55,265 nucleotides of DNA, taken from NCBI GenBank assembly GCA_024279915.1, contig JAJRRB010000093.1:1-55265 (forward strand), written 5' to 3'. The DNA is from Deltaproteobacteria bacterium (lineage in GTDB: Bacteria; Desulfobacterota; Desulfuromonadia; Desulfuromonadales; BM103). Position numbers and translations under genes: made by a program. A model generated the notes under the pieces. It saw only the letters and a program-made list of their open reading frames with translations, was not told where the DNA came from and made no database searches. Each line of letters starts with the position of its first letter. Position 1 is the first letter of the stretch. Below are positions 42,538-51,978 of this stretch, in pieces.

Positions 42538-44508
42538 ATGGCTGTTGTGCCGACAATTGAGTCCGTTTTCCTTGAGGTTCTGCAGGCGCTGGACTTGGAC
42601 GAACTTCAGACCAAAACAAAAACAAAATTCAAGAAACATCAGATGTCTTTGGCAAAACACCAAAAGATGATAGTCGAGGTTTTTAATGACATTTGCCGAG
42701 AGCTGGAGTTGGATATTCAAGCCAAGGAAGACTTGGTGTTTAGTCTAAAAGAAGCTGGAGCCTTCCATTCTGAGTTTGAAAATTCCGTTTGGACCTTTGG
42801 TGCGGACCAACGTCAAGTCCTTTGGTATGTGCTCGGCTATACCTGGATGCCTTTTCTTGGGAGGAAGATCGCTTTCTGGCAGTTGGCTGGGACAATGGAC
42901 GCTGATATGCCGGGGGGCGAGTTCTGGTATTTACCTAGAATTCAGCAAAAGGAGGGGACGTCTGAACTGAGAATGCCGGTAGCAAATGTTCTGGATTGGC
43001 TCTTTGAACTGAGTGATGTCTCTATGGACAGAATGTCCAGTTGTTTGGGAGGGGGGTACGACGAAAAAACAAAGAAAGATGAAGAGAGTGCCTATGGGAT
43101 TGAAAGTAATCTTTATAATTGGCGTGATGGCGCTTTGCCCAGAGCAGTTAATATCGATTCGATGTTTCGTGATGGATGTGAGATCCCTTTTAAAGGGACA
43201 TTTACTGTCGATGAAAGGCTGAGCCTCGCTGACAAACTAAAAGCTGCAGTGCGGTTTATCGAACGCAAAGGCCTGACGCCTGATGATCTTCGTGGAGAGA
43301 TTCCCATGACAACCCCTGGTGCAATTGAGGCTGTGCTTGCTGGGCAACCAAACGAAGAGGTCACAAAACTTTTCATCAATTTACTTAAAAGCCGATATGC
43401 AGTTCCCTCTATGCAAACGATTCGCAATCGCCTGCATCTGGCACGTGCGGTACAGCATGGTTACCGAAAGGTGATGGCTATTGTGTGTCCTGGCGTGAAA
43501 GATACCTGCACCGATTTTTCTCAAAACAAGGCTCTTCAGTTGCTGGATATTTACAAGTATATCTACAATCTAACGATACAGGCCCATGATGAAGGTGCAA
43601 CAAAGCAGCAAGAGGACTCTTGGTTTGAGTCCCATCTCATCCCGTGGTGTAAAACAGAGATTTTCTACTCAATCCTTCCATCGTCTAATTTACATAGCAG
43701 AGAAACGGCTCAAACCCTTGGGACCATGCTTTCCAAACGTTTTGTAGCGTTTCAAGGAGGGGAGGAGCTAGAAGATTTGTTTGGTTGGGATAAGCTGAGC
43801 ACCGCTGAAATAGCTAAGAGAGAAATCCTACTTTTACAGAAAGACGTAGAACGAATAGAGGAATCTCAGAGACTCAAACAAAAAATCCGGTTTGGTTCTC
43901 CCTGGAGAGCACTGCAAAGTTTTGAGGACTATCACGTGATCAGATCTCTCTTGCAAGACGAAACACTTCCATTGCGGACTCGCAATTTAGTGCATGACCG
44001 TCTGAGAGAGGTTGCTGTATCCCCAACACAAGAAGTTGGCGTGATCCTTGGTGAAATTGACGATCATTTGAATAACGAAAAGATCCGGCGTGTCAAAAAT
44101 TGCTGTGAATTGGTTGAAGGGCTCATCGCTGAAATGGAATCGCATTCTGCTGTAGAGATTTTCAAGCTTGAGCTTCTCCGGCACAAAGCCAAGCATTCTC
44201 TTGTTCAGAATGACTTTAAATCTGCTGAAGGGTTCTTTCGCCAGGCTCTTGAAGCGAGCAACGATAGAAACAGAGGGCGTCAACTTGGAGAGATTGCCCG
44301 AGATCTCTTTGCTCTTTCGGTCGCGACCCAATCGTTGATCCCTAACAATCACGAAAAGTATTATCGCCATGCACTTTTCACCGGAATGTTTGAAGGGGGT
44401 AATCCTTTCAACTTTTCGATTCAAGAAGCTGCCATTGTTGCTACCAATTATTTTTGGGAAGATCTCTATAAAACTTATCCTGGGGTTATGGCCCATCGTA
44501 GGCATTGA
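42538..44508 (+). CDS. Unrecognised 656-aa protein beside viperin
   Basis: It starts 150 bases from the viperin start in the opposite direction. An N-terminal helical region (KFKKHQMSLAKHQKMIVEVFNDICRELELD) is followed by a mixed domain with TWMPFLGRKIAFWQLAG and PGGEFWYLPRI. The middle (about 240-320) contains LTPDDLRGEIPMTTPGAIEAVLAGQPNEEVTKLFINLLKSRY. The C-terminal half is helical and rather TPR-like (KCC..LVEGLIAEMES.., KSAEGFFRQALEASN). No catalytic motif is identified. The ribosome site is weak (AAGAGGTG). Its position in a defence island suggests a sensor or effector, but no function can be assigned. Confidence 0.7.
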   Translation: MAVVPTIESVFLEVLQALDLDELQTKTKTKFKKHQMSLAKHQKMIVEVFNDICRELELDIQAKEDLVFSLKEAGAFHSEFENSVWTFGADQRQVLWYVLGYTWMPFLGRKIAFWQLAGTMDADMPGGEFWYLPRIQQKEGTSELRMPVANVLDWLFELSDVSMDRMSSCLGGGYDEKTKKDEESAYGIESNLYNWRDGALPRAVNIDSMFRDGCEIPFKGTFTVDERLSLADKLKAAVRFIERKGLTPDDLRGEIPMTTPGAIEAVLAGQPNEEVTKLFINLLKSRYAVPSMQTIRNRLHLARAVQHGYRKVMAIVCPGVKDTCTDFSQNKALQLLDIYKYIYNLTIQAHDEGATKQQEDSWFESHLIPWCKTEIFYSILPSSNLHSRETAQTLGTMLSKRFVAFQGGEELEDLFGWDKLSTAEIAKREILLLQKDVERIEESQRLKQKIRFGSPWRALQSFEDYHVIRSLLQDETLPLRTRNLVHDRLREVAVSPTQEVGVILGEIDDHLNNEKIRRVKNCCELVEGLIAEMESHSAVEIFKLELLRHKAKHSLVQNDFKSAEGFFRQALEASNDRNRGRQLGEIARDLFALSVATQSLIPNNHEKYYRHALFTGMFEGGNPFNFSIQEAAIVATNYFWEDLYKTYPGVMAHRRH

Positions 44509-44561
44509 GAGATTAATTCCCTCTTTTTGGCTTTAACGTACTGAGTAAGATTGGCTAAAGT

Positions 44562-44585
44562 GTCCCTATGCGATCCCGTTGGAGT
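44562..44585 (+). repeat. 24-bp direct repeat, right copy
   Basis: It matches 1698-1721 at 23 of 24 positions. It lies between the 656-aa gene and the phospholipase gene, at the point where the genes change from accessory to envelope functions. Confidence 0.8.
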
Positions 44586-44729
44586 AGCAGGCTTTCGGGG
44601 TTTCCAAGGGCTTAGGTCGCTTAACCGTTGAATTCTTTTTTTCAGGGCCACTCAAAATGTTTATGATATGAGAGGGCTCTATCGCAGATAATTTAGGCTC
44701 GACAAATATCAAAATGCCAAGGAACTCGA

Positions 44730-46223
44730 ATGATCCTCCTTAAAACTCTTAGGCCTTTCTCCGTTACCGTCCTTTTATTGCTCCTTGCCTCTATCTTCTG
44801 TGCGTCAGCATCTAGCTATGACTTGTTGACGGTATATGAGAACCTTGAAAGACAACCAGGGGAAACGGGCTTATACGTTCTTGAGAAAGGGGAGGAAGCA
44901 CTTTTAGCAAGAGCTTGGCTTGCAGATAATGCTCGTCAGAGTATAACCGTTCAATATTTCATCTGGAGCGCAGATAATATTGGAATTCTTGCTGCGGAAT
45001 CTCTTTTGCGGGCGGCCGAAAGAGGGGTCCATGTCAGAGTTATTGTTGATGACTTGATGCTGGATGCTCCTCCCGGAAGTTTGATTGCGTTGGCGGATCA
45101 CCCGAATGTTGAAATTCGTATTTACAACCCTGTTCATAAAACGGGGGTGTCAAAAGTTAAACGTCTTTTCAACGTTGTGACTGACTTCAGAAATATTAAC
45201 CAGAGAATGCACGATAAGACTTTTGTGGTCGATGGTCAGTTCGCCATTACTGGCGGGAGGAATATGGCTGATGAATATTTCGATTATGACCAAAAGTATA
45301 ATTTCCGCGATCGCGATATCTTAGTTGTCGGTGGTGTTGTAGATGATATCCAAGATAATTTTGAGTCTTTCTGGAAGAGTGACCTTGCACATCCCGTTGA
45401 ATCCCTTTTGACGTTTCAGAAGTTATTTGTAAACAAGAAAAAAGTTAAAGAAATCCAGCTTGAACTTTACGAATACGCAAATGATCCTGCAAACTTTGCT
45501 TCCCCGGTCCGTAAAGCTCTTGCAGATATCGACGACGCCCTCCCTTCGTTAATCGAGAGCCTTGTATGGGCTGACGCTCGTTTTATCTGTGATGTTCCTG
45601 GGAAAAACGATGGTAACAGTGGTTTGTCTGGTGGTGGGGTGGCAACTCAGAGTTTGGTGGAGATCGTTCAGTCAGCCAAAACAAGGGTGACGATTCAATC
45701 TCCCTATCTTGTTATGCCAGACGGGGGTCTGCGTTTGTGTAAAGGCTTGGTTGCCAGGGGTGTTGAGGTTCGTATCAGCACAAACTCTCTGGGTGCGACA
45801 GATAATTTGGCTGCGTTTAGTGGCTATCGTAAACAGCGAGAGGCGATTCTTGAGACTGGGGTAAAGGTCTTTGAGCTCAAGCCACATCCAAAGATACAGA
45901 AAGAATTGATTGATCGTTACCCGGAGATCGTGGAAAATTCACCTGTTTTTGCCATACATGCAAAGACAATGGTTGTTGATGGGAAAACCCTTTATGTCGG
46001 AACGTTCAATTTAGATCCTCGTTCAGCAAACCTTAACACTGAAGTAGGCATCATTGTTGAGAGTCAGAAGTTGGCTGGAGAAGTTGAATCCAGGATTTTT
46101 GACGATATAGCGAGCGAGAACAGCTGGCAGGCGGGCATTGAAAACACGGACGCGAAAGCGAAATTTTCTAAACGGTTTCGTTTGATGTTTTGGACGCTTC
46201 TGCCTCTTGACTCTTTGCTGTAA
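44730..46223 (+). CDS. Phospholipase D/cardiolipin synthase-like protein
   Basis: This 497-aa protein has an N-terminal hydrophobic segment (about residues 10-30, a signal or anchor) and two HKD motifs: HDKTFVVDGQFAITGGRN (about residue 160) and HAKTMVVDGKTLYVGTFN (about 410). Both active-site histidines and lysines are present, as in the ClsC/YmdC family that makes cardiolipin from phosphatidylglycerol with another phospholipid. A cytoplasmic C-terminal end follows. It is transcribed convergently with the sigma-54 activator. It seems to be a chromosomal lipid gene rather than cargo. Confidence 0.88.
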   Translation: MILLKTLRPFSVTVLLLLLASIFCASASSYDLLTVYENLERQPGETGLYVLEKGEEALLARAWLADNARQSITVQYFIWSADNIGILAAESLLRAAERGVHVRVIVDDLMLDAPPGSLIALADHPNVEIRIYNPVHKTGVSKVKRLFNVVTDFRNINQRMHDKTFVVDGQFAITGGRNMADEYFDYDQKYNFRDRDILVVGGVVDDIQDNFESFWKSDLAHPVESLLTFQKLFVNKKKVKEIQLELYEYANDPANFASPVRKALADIDDALPSLIESLVWADARFICDVPGKNDGNSGLSGGGVATQSLVEIVQSAKTRVTIQSPYLVMPDGGLRLCKGLVARGVEVRISTNSLGATDNLAAFSGYRKQREAILETGVKVFELKPHPKIQKELIDRYPEIVENSPVFAIHAKTMVVDGKTLYVGTFNLDPRSANLNTEVGIIVESQKLAGEVESRIFDDIASENSWQAGIENTDAKAKFSKRFRLMFWTLLPLDSLL

Positions 46224-46236
46224 GGACTGGCTTCCT

Positions 46237-47820
46237 TTATTGAAGACTGCTTGATTGGATGTATTTCTTAACGGTTCGCCGATCTAGGCCCGTTATCTTT
46301 GCGACCTGCTCAAATGTGCCATGCCTTTGGTGTAACATTTTGCAATAATCACATAACATCTCTTGTGCAGATACTTCTCCTTGGACAACTTTTGCCTGAA
46401 TGCGTTCGTTGATATCAATGCCAATATCTTGGGTGTCACCGGAATAGCTCCCCGATAACAAAATGCGCCTGACGGCCTGCTCCAATTCACGAACATTGCC
46501 AGGCCACAAATATTCTCTTCCCAGACTCTTCTCTAGAGTTGCTTTAATTTCCGGCACAAGGTTGGTTTTGTCCACATCAATAATTCTCTCCACAACCCGT
46601 TGCAGTAAAACCTCTAACTCTTTCGGATTTTCTTGAATCCTTTCTCGCAGGGTGGGTACGGAAATGACGTCTGAGCAAAGACGGTAGAAGAAGTCATCTC
46701 TAAATTCACCCTCTTTGCGTAACTTGCTAAGGCTTCTGTTTGTGGCCGCAATAACACGTCCACTAAAGCGAAGTTTTTCATGGCTGCCGACGGGGGTAAA
46801 TGCACGTTCTTGAAGGATTTGCAACAGTTTGATTTGTACGGGTTGAGTTAAGTCGCCTATTTCATCAAGGAATATGGCTCCATGGGGGGTGCACTGAGCG
46901 AAGACGCCTTTGTAATCACTTGTCGCGCCTGTGAATGACCCTTTGCTGTGACCAAACAATTCAGATTCGATGAGTGACTCCGGAAACTGAGATAAGTTCC
47001 GAGAAATAAATGCTTTTGTGAAGCTTTCTTTGAATTTTCCAGTCTTGTCATCGAATGGAATGTGTCCGGATCGGCCAATGGATGCTGCAGCTGCCCCCTT
47101 GCCAGTTCCGGTTTCGCCCAGTATGAGGGTGGAAAAGTCTTCCATGCGATTCCAGAGATAGCTCTCGAACCAATTGATGTTGTGTGTGAACAGGTTTTGC
47201 CAAAGATTGCAGCGAAATTTGCGCATGGAGGGGCAATCACCAACAAGATCCTTGTTGATGAAGAAAAACGCTCGACGCATCTGAAAAAAGAAAGCTAGGT
47301 ATTTACAGGCATCAAACTCGGAAAAGCCTCTTCGGTAAAAGGCGGCCATCGCTTGTGGTGCAAACTGAACCGGATAAGGTTTGTTGCCCGCTTCTATCTG
47401 CTTCAGGATGTGTTTATCGAAGTCGTTAAAGAACAGGTGATAAATCTCAAACAGGTAGACCGTGTGCATGATTTCTGTGTCAGCACCAGCAAAATGAGTG
47501 ACTTTTGTCTGCCCTCTTTTTTCAAGGGAAAGTAGCTGTTTGTTGACTTCTGAGATCGCGCGTTCAGTGATCTCAATGCGGCCGAGGTTGCGGTCGGCTT
47601 CAGAGATTTGCAGGTCAAGTCTCAACCGAGCGTCACCGAACGGGTTTGCGAACGCTGCTTGCAGTACCATCGAAAAGAAATCTCTTTGCGACGCTATTAG
47701 CTTTTTTGATTTATTCATGCATGAAATGTACGCGCATTGTTCATTGTATGTCAATCGCCTTGGTTTGTGGCTGGCTTTTAGAAAGACCTTTTTCTGAATA
47801 TCTTTTGAGTTTACAGCCAC
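46237..47820 (-). CDS. Sigma-54-dependent transcription activator
   Basis: The central AAA+ domain of this 527-aa bacterial enhancer-binding protein has Walker A GETGTGKG, the sigma-54 contact loop GSFTGAT, Walker B GAIFLDEIGD and NVRELEQAV. The C-terminus is a Fis-like HTH (GTFEQVAKITGLDRRTVKKYI). The 200-residue N-terminal domain is of an unrecognised helical sensor type and lacks a phosphorylatable receiver pattern. It is divergent from the VIT-VWA gene, whose promoter fits sigma-54, so it very probably activates that operon. The start is preceded by a weak ribosome site, and a few codons of uncertainty remain. Confidence 0.88.
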   Translation of the reverse strand: MAVNSKDIQKKVFLKASHKPRRLTYNEQCAYISCMNKSKKLIASQRDFFSMVLQAAFANPFGDARLRLDLQISEADRNLGRIEITERAISEVNKQLLSLEKRGQTKVTHFAGADTEIMHTVYLFEIYHLFFNDFDKHILKQIEAGNKPYPVQFAPQAMAAFYRRGFSEFDACKYLAFFFQMRRAFFFINKDLVGDCPSMRKFRCNLWQNLFTHNINWFESYLWNRMEDFSTLILGETGTGKGAAAASIGRSGHIPFDDKTGKFKESFTKAFISRNLSQFPESLIESELFGHSKGSFTGATSDYKGVFAQCTPHGAIFLDEIGDLTQPVQIKLLQILQERAFTPVGSHEKLRFSGRVIAATNRSLSKLRKEGEFRDDFFYRLCSDVISVPTLRERIQENPKELEVLLQRVVERIIDVDKTNLVPEIKATLEKSLGREYLWPGNVRELEQAVRRILLSGSYSGDTQDIGIDINERIQAKVVQGEVSAQEMLCDYCKMLHQRHGTFEQVAKITGLDRRTVKKYIQSSSLQ

Positions 47821-47840
47821 TTACGTTATGGCATTAATAA

Positions 47841-47856
47841 TGGCACAAACTCTGCC
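47841..47856 (+). promoter_or_regulatory. Sigma-54 promoter upstream of the VIT-VWA gene
   Basis: TGGCACAAACTCTGCC matches the -24/-12 consensus (TGGCAC-N5-TTGC): GG at 47842-47843 and GC at 47854-47855 with ten bases between them. It lies 63 bases ahead of the gene start and next to the divergent sigma-54 activator. Confidence 0.8.
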
Positions 47857-47918
47857 TAAGATACTTGATAACGGATCAAGCAATATTCACTAATCGGGTA
47901 TCGAAAGGAGAGTTTGTC

Positions 47919-49970
47919 ATGTCAGAAAAAAGAAAGTTTCAAAGCGCAGCCGCCACAAGAAATATTTATCCTCTTATTGCCATTATGTTGACTTTAGTCA
48001 CTGTAGTCCTGTGTTTGCCTGGTCGAGGAATGGCCTCAGGATTAATGAAGTCAGTGAATGGCAGCGATGTGTCGACTTCCATCAAATCGCACAGTGTTGA
48101 TGTGACCATTAACAATGGTTTTTCAAGAACGGAAGTGGACCAGGTTTTTGTCAACAATGGAGATGCAAACGTAGAGGCAATATATTCATTTCCATTGCCT
48201 AAACAAGCAAGTCTGTCCGAAGTCTCTCTCTGGATAGATGGAGCTGAGGTCGTTGGAGAAGTTGTCGAAAAAGGGCGTGCTCGAAAAATCTATGAAAGCC
48301 AAAAGGCCCAAGGAAATAACACCGCGCTTGCGGAGAAAAACGATTATAAGACGTTCGATGTCTTCATCGGCAAAATCCCCGCAGGAGACGAAACCCGAGT
48401 TCGTATCGTTTACTACCAACCGATCAAGATTGATCTCAATGTCGGTCGTTATCTCTATCCTCTGGCAGAAGGTAATGTTGATGAAGAGCGCATTGCTTTC
48501 TGGGATGTAGACGACAAGGTCGATGGGCCGTTTTCCTTTCATTTACAACTCAAGTCCGCCTTTCCTCTCAAAGATGTGCGTGTGCCAAACTTTCAAAATG
48601 AGGCCATTATCCAGAGAACTGGCGGCGCAGGTGAAGGTGCAGGAGAAGTGTGGGATATCACGATCGAAAAGCCGGAGGGGACCAATCTTAACCAGGATAT
48701 CGTTTTTTATTATCGACTCGAAGAGAACATCCCTGGCCGTGTTGAGCTCATCCCCTTCCGTAACGACCCCGGCGAACCTGGCACCTTTATGGTTGTGGTC
48801 ACTCCCGCAGCGGATCTGCAACCAATCCAGGAAGGCACTGACTGGATCTTTGTGCTTGATGTGTCGGGTAGTATGGGGGGCGAGAAAATCGCAACTTTGG
48901 CCGATGGTGTTTCTCGTACATTGAAAAAGATGTCTGCAAACGACCGCTTCCGGATCGTGACATTCAACGACCGTGCTCATGATTTTACCCGCGGGTTTAT
49001 TTCGGCAACCGCGGAGAATGTACAGGACTGGGTGGGGCGGGTTAAGAATATTCAAGCCACTGGGTCAACCAATCTCTTTGATGGTTTGTCTCTTGGCTAT
49101 AAAAGACTGGACGATGATCGCACGACCGGGATGATTCTCGTGACTGACGGAGTGGCCAATATCGGGCCAACCGAGCATGCTCGTTTCCTAGAGTTGCTGA
49201 GAAATTACGACCTGCGTCTGTTTACTTTCGTTATCGGCAACAGTGCAAATCAACCCTTGATGGATAAGCTAGCCAAGGACTCGGGTGGCTTTGCCATGAA
49301 CATCTCAAATGCCGACGATATCACCGGTCGTATCCTCCAGGCGAAAGCCAAAGTCATGCATGAATGCTTGTACGATGCGCAACTGTCCTTTTCCGGAGAG
49401 AAAGTAAAAGATCTCACTCCAGCAGAAATTGGAAATCTTTACATGGGGCAACAACTGGTAATGTTTGGTCGTTACACTGGCGACGGTGAGGTTGTAGTCA
49501 AACTGAAAGCCAAGGTTTCCGGTCAGGAGAAAGTCTGGTAAACAACTGCAACGCTACCCAAGATCGATCAAGACAATCCTGAGTTGGAAAGACTCTGGGC
49601 GCTGTCACGGATTGATGGCTTGATGGAGACTGTTCGAGAGGACGGTGAAAGCGAAAAGTTGCGAAGTCAGATCGTGGATCTCGGTACTGCCTACTCTCTG
49701 GTCACAGATTACACCTCAATGGTCGTTGTTCGAGAAGAGGTTTTTGAGACGGAGGGTATCGACCGTCGCAACGCTCAGAGAGTTGGACGTGAACGTCAGG
49801 CTCAGGCCGCCCGCGCGACGGCCCCAGTGAAAAATCATCGAGTGGACAACGACAAGAAGGGTGGCATGTTCAGCGGTCTGCCTTCACCAGGGATTGGTTC
49901 CGGCCCCGTTGGCCCTCTGTTCGTTGGTCTGATTGCCTGGTTGGATCGGCGCAAAAGAAAAATGAAGTAA
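47919..49970 (+). pseudogene. VIT-VWA surface protein with in-frame TAA
   Basis: It starts at MSEKRKFQS (47919, AAAGGAGAG ahead). A signal peptide occupies residues 18-46, a VIT domain follows (about 55-190; FPLPKQASLSEVSLWIDG, ARKIYESQKAQG), and then a VWA domain with MIDAS residues DVSGSMGG near residue 311 and TDGVANIG. A TAA at 49539-49541 halts the frame. The same frame then runs on for 142 codons (LPKIDQDNPELERLWALSRIDGLME ... DYTSMVVVREEVF), the normal C-terminal part, ending in a short hydrophobic stretch and RRKRKMK, like a rhombosortase (GlyGly-CTERM) signal. It may be a genuine mutation or a sequencing error. The 540-aa product would lack the sorting tail. Confidence 0.8.
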
Positions 49971-50033
49971 TCCGTAGACCGTTGTGGGCGGTGCACATTA
50001 GCGCCGCTCACAAAACTACAGGAGAGAAAGATT

Positions 50034-50714
50034 ATGAACCCAATGGCTATACATCCTTTAGATAATGCAGTTTGTACTCCGTCAAGAAACTTGCTGGCCA
50101 GACGACTTGAACTCAGTTTCTGGCTGTTGTTATTGATTGTTTGTAACCATTCGTTGTGGAATGGGCAGGTTGCTGAGCAATTTATCTTTGTCCCTGATCT
50201 GGTAAAGGGAGGGGAATGGTCTAGAACTTTTCTTTCTACATTTACCCATGTTAGCAAGTATCATCTTTTGCTTGATGCCACGGCTTTTCTGTTGCTCTGG
50301 AATGGGCTCGAAGAAAAGCGCTTCTGGGGGCGGTGGGTTTATTTCGTTGGTTGTTGGGCTGGGAGTATTATTGTCCCCTTGGCTTTGTCGACACAAGTTT
50401 ACGAGCGCGGGATCTGTGGTTTATCCGGTGTTGCACATGGACTCTTTGCCATTACCGCCCTTGAGATGCTTTTCTATAGAGAAACCAAAGAGGCTCGCAC
50501 CGTAGGCAGGTATCTTTTTGTAGCGGTTCTGGCTAAAGTCTTTTGGGAATTAATTCCTGGTGCTAATCTGATGAGTCGCCTACATCTTGGGGATGTTGGC
50601 GTCCCCATTGTTACGTCTCATCTTGGTGGAATTGTTGGTGGATGCATTGCATTTGGTGTTTTGCTTTTTCTTAAAAGGGAAAAGTCTTTAGATGGCAGGA
50701 AGGGGGTCTCTTGA
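50034..50714 (+). CDS. Rhomboid-family protease, rhombosortase-like
   Basis: This 226-aa polytopic membrane protein has about six hydrophobic segments. The catalytic Ser sits in CGLSGVAHGLF (GxSG with following H as in rhombosortases) and the catalytic His in TSHLGGIVGG near the C-terminus. Such proteases cleave C-terminal GlyGly-type sorting tails of surface proteins. It lies directly after the VIT-VWA protein whose tail looks like a substrate, with a GGAGAG site ahead. The operon pairing supports a dedicated protease-substrate relation, inferred from order. Confidence 0.8.
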   Translation: MNPMAIHPLDNAVCTPSRNLLARRLELSFWLLLLIVCNHSLWNGQVAEQFIFVPDLVKGGEWSRTFLSTFTHVSKYHLLLDATAFLLLWNGLEEKRFWGRWVYFVGCWAGSIIVPLALSTQVYERGICGLSGVAHGLFAITALEMLFYRETKEARTVGRYLFVAVLAKVFWELIPGANLMSRLHLGDVGVPIVTSHLGGIVGGCIAFGVLLFLKREKSLDGRKGVS

Positions 50715-51784
50715 TATTTACGGTCGTATGCCTACTTGCATTGATTCTGGTTGTTAATGTAATCGCAACAGGCAATCAGAAACTCGAAAAATCATTGATG
50801 CTGCAAAAAAACATTATCGATATGCATGTCCATGTTGCTGGAGTTGGTGCTGGCGATAGTGGTTGTTACGTTTCTGCCGAACTGAGGAAGAATTGGCGAT
50901 ACAAGACCTATCTAAGGTCATTTAATGTCACTGAAAAAGATCTCCTTAGCCATGGAGATGCAATAGTATTTAAGCGTGTTTCTGAAAGAATCGATGAATC
51001 AAAATCGATCAAAGCTGCTGTTGTGCTTGCTCTTGATGGAGTCGTTGATAAAAACGGTGAACTAGATCTTTCGCGAACGGAAACGTATGTGCCGAATGAG
51101 TTTGTGGCAATCGAAACCGCAAAATATTCGAATCTGCTCTATGGGGCGAGTGTAAATCCTTATCGTCATGATGCTTTGCAGCGATTGGAGTCAGCTGCAC
51201 GCGATGGAGCCGTTCTCATCAAATGGCTACCGGCAATCCAGCATATTGATCCTTCTGATGAGCAATTGATTCCTTTCTATAAGAAACTTAAAGAACTGGA
51301 TTTAATCTTATTGACGCATGCAGGAGGAGAAAGATCGTTTACAACTGCAAACGCACTTCTTGGTGATCCCGAACGTTTGCGTCTTCCCCTATCTTTGGGG
51401 GTCAAAGTTGTCGCTGCTCATGCGGCGACTACGGGAAAGAGCGAGGGTGAGGATAATATGGAGCGTCTGCTGAGAATGTTTCCAGAATATCCTACGTTAT
51501 ATGCAGACATATCAAGCTTGACCCAAGCCAACAAGTTACGCTATCTCCCCCGCCTGTTGAAATACAACATCAGTGATCGGTTGGTCTATGGGACCGATTT
51601 TCCTCTTATCAATACACCCTTGGTGTCTGCTTGGTATTATCCTTTCCGGTTGTCACTGCGTCAGATGATCCAAATCTCTCTGGTTAAGAATCCATGGGAT
51701 CGAGATGTGTTGTTGAAGTCAGCGTTAACGGTTCCAACGGAAGTCTTTCTTCAATGGGAAGACTTGTCTGAAAAGGTTGCATGA
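50711..51784 (+). CDS. Amidohydrolase-family metal-dependent hydrolase
   Basis: This 357-aa protein starts at a TTG overlapping the protease stop (TTGA), giving an N-terminal hydrophobic anchor (IFTVVCLLALILVVNVIA). A TIM-barrel amidohydrolase-2 type domain follows: IDMHVHVAG (metal-binding HxH), LLTHAGGERS, VVAAHAATTG and YGTDFPLI (the catalytic Asp). The substrate is unknown. Translational coupling to the rhombosortase suggests an envelope role. It might begin at the internal ATG near residue 30 if the hydrophobic lead is not translated. Confidence 0.75.
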   Translation: MIFTVVCLLALILVVNVIATGNQKLEKSLMLQKNIIDMHVHVAGVGAGDSGCYVSAELRKNWRYKTYLRSFNVTEKDLLSHGDAIVFKRVSERIDESKSIKAAVVLALDGVVDKNGELDLSRTETYVPNEFVAIETAKYSNLLYGASVNPYRHDALQRLESAARDGAVLIKWLPAIQHIDPSDEQLIPFYKKLKELDLILLTHAGGERSFTTANALLGDPERLRLPLSLGVKVVAAHAATTGKSEGEDNMERLLRMFPEYPTLYADISSLTQANKLRYLPRLLKYNISDRLVYGTDFPLINTPLVSAWYYPFRLSLRQMIQISLVKNPWDRDVLLKSALTVPTEVFLQWEDLSEKVA

Positions 51785-51978
51785 GAAAGTGTCGGCAATG
51801 ATTGCATCCTGCGTACATGCGATATACATAGAATGACCGTAAAGAGCTTGGGTGCTGAGAGGTGTCCTTTGTGAAGTTCTTCAAGTGGCTGATTTAATGG
51901 GTTTTTTGTGTTGCCCCTGAGATGGCACATTGTCTGCCTATATATGAAATGAAATTTGCAAAATTTAGGAGGATAGAG

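Noticed and set aside
40918-49541. Alternative genetic code (TAA as sense) suggested by two in-frame TAA codons
   Set aside because: Other genes in the window end normally at TAA (for example the 22759 and 30971 region ORFs), and long ORFs have no internal TAA.
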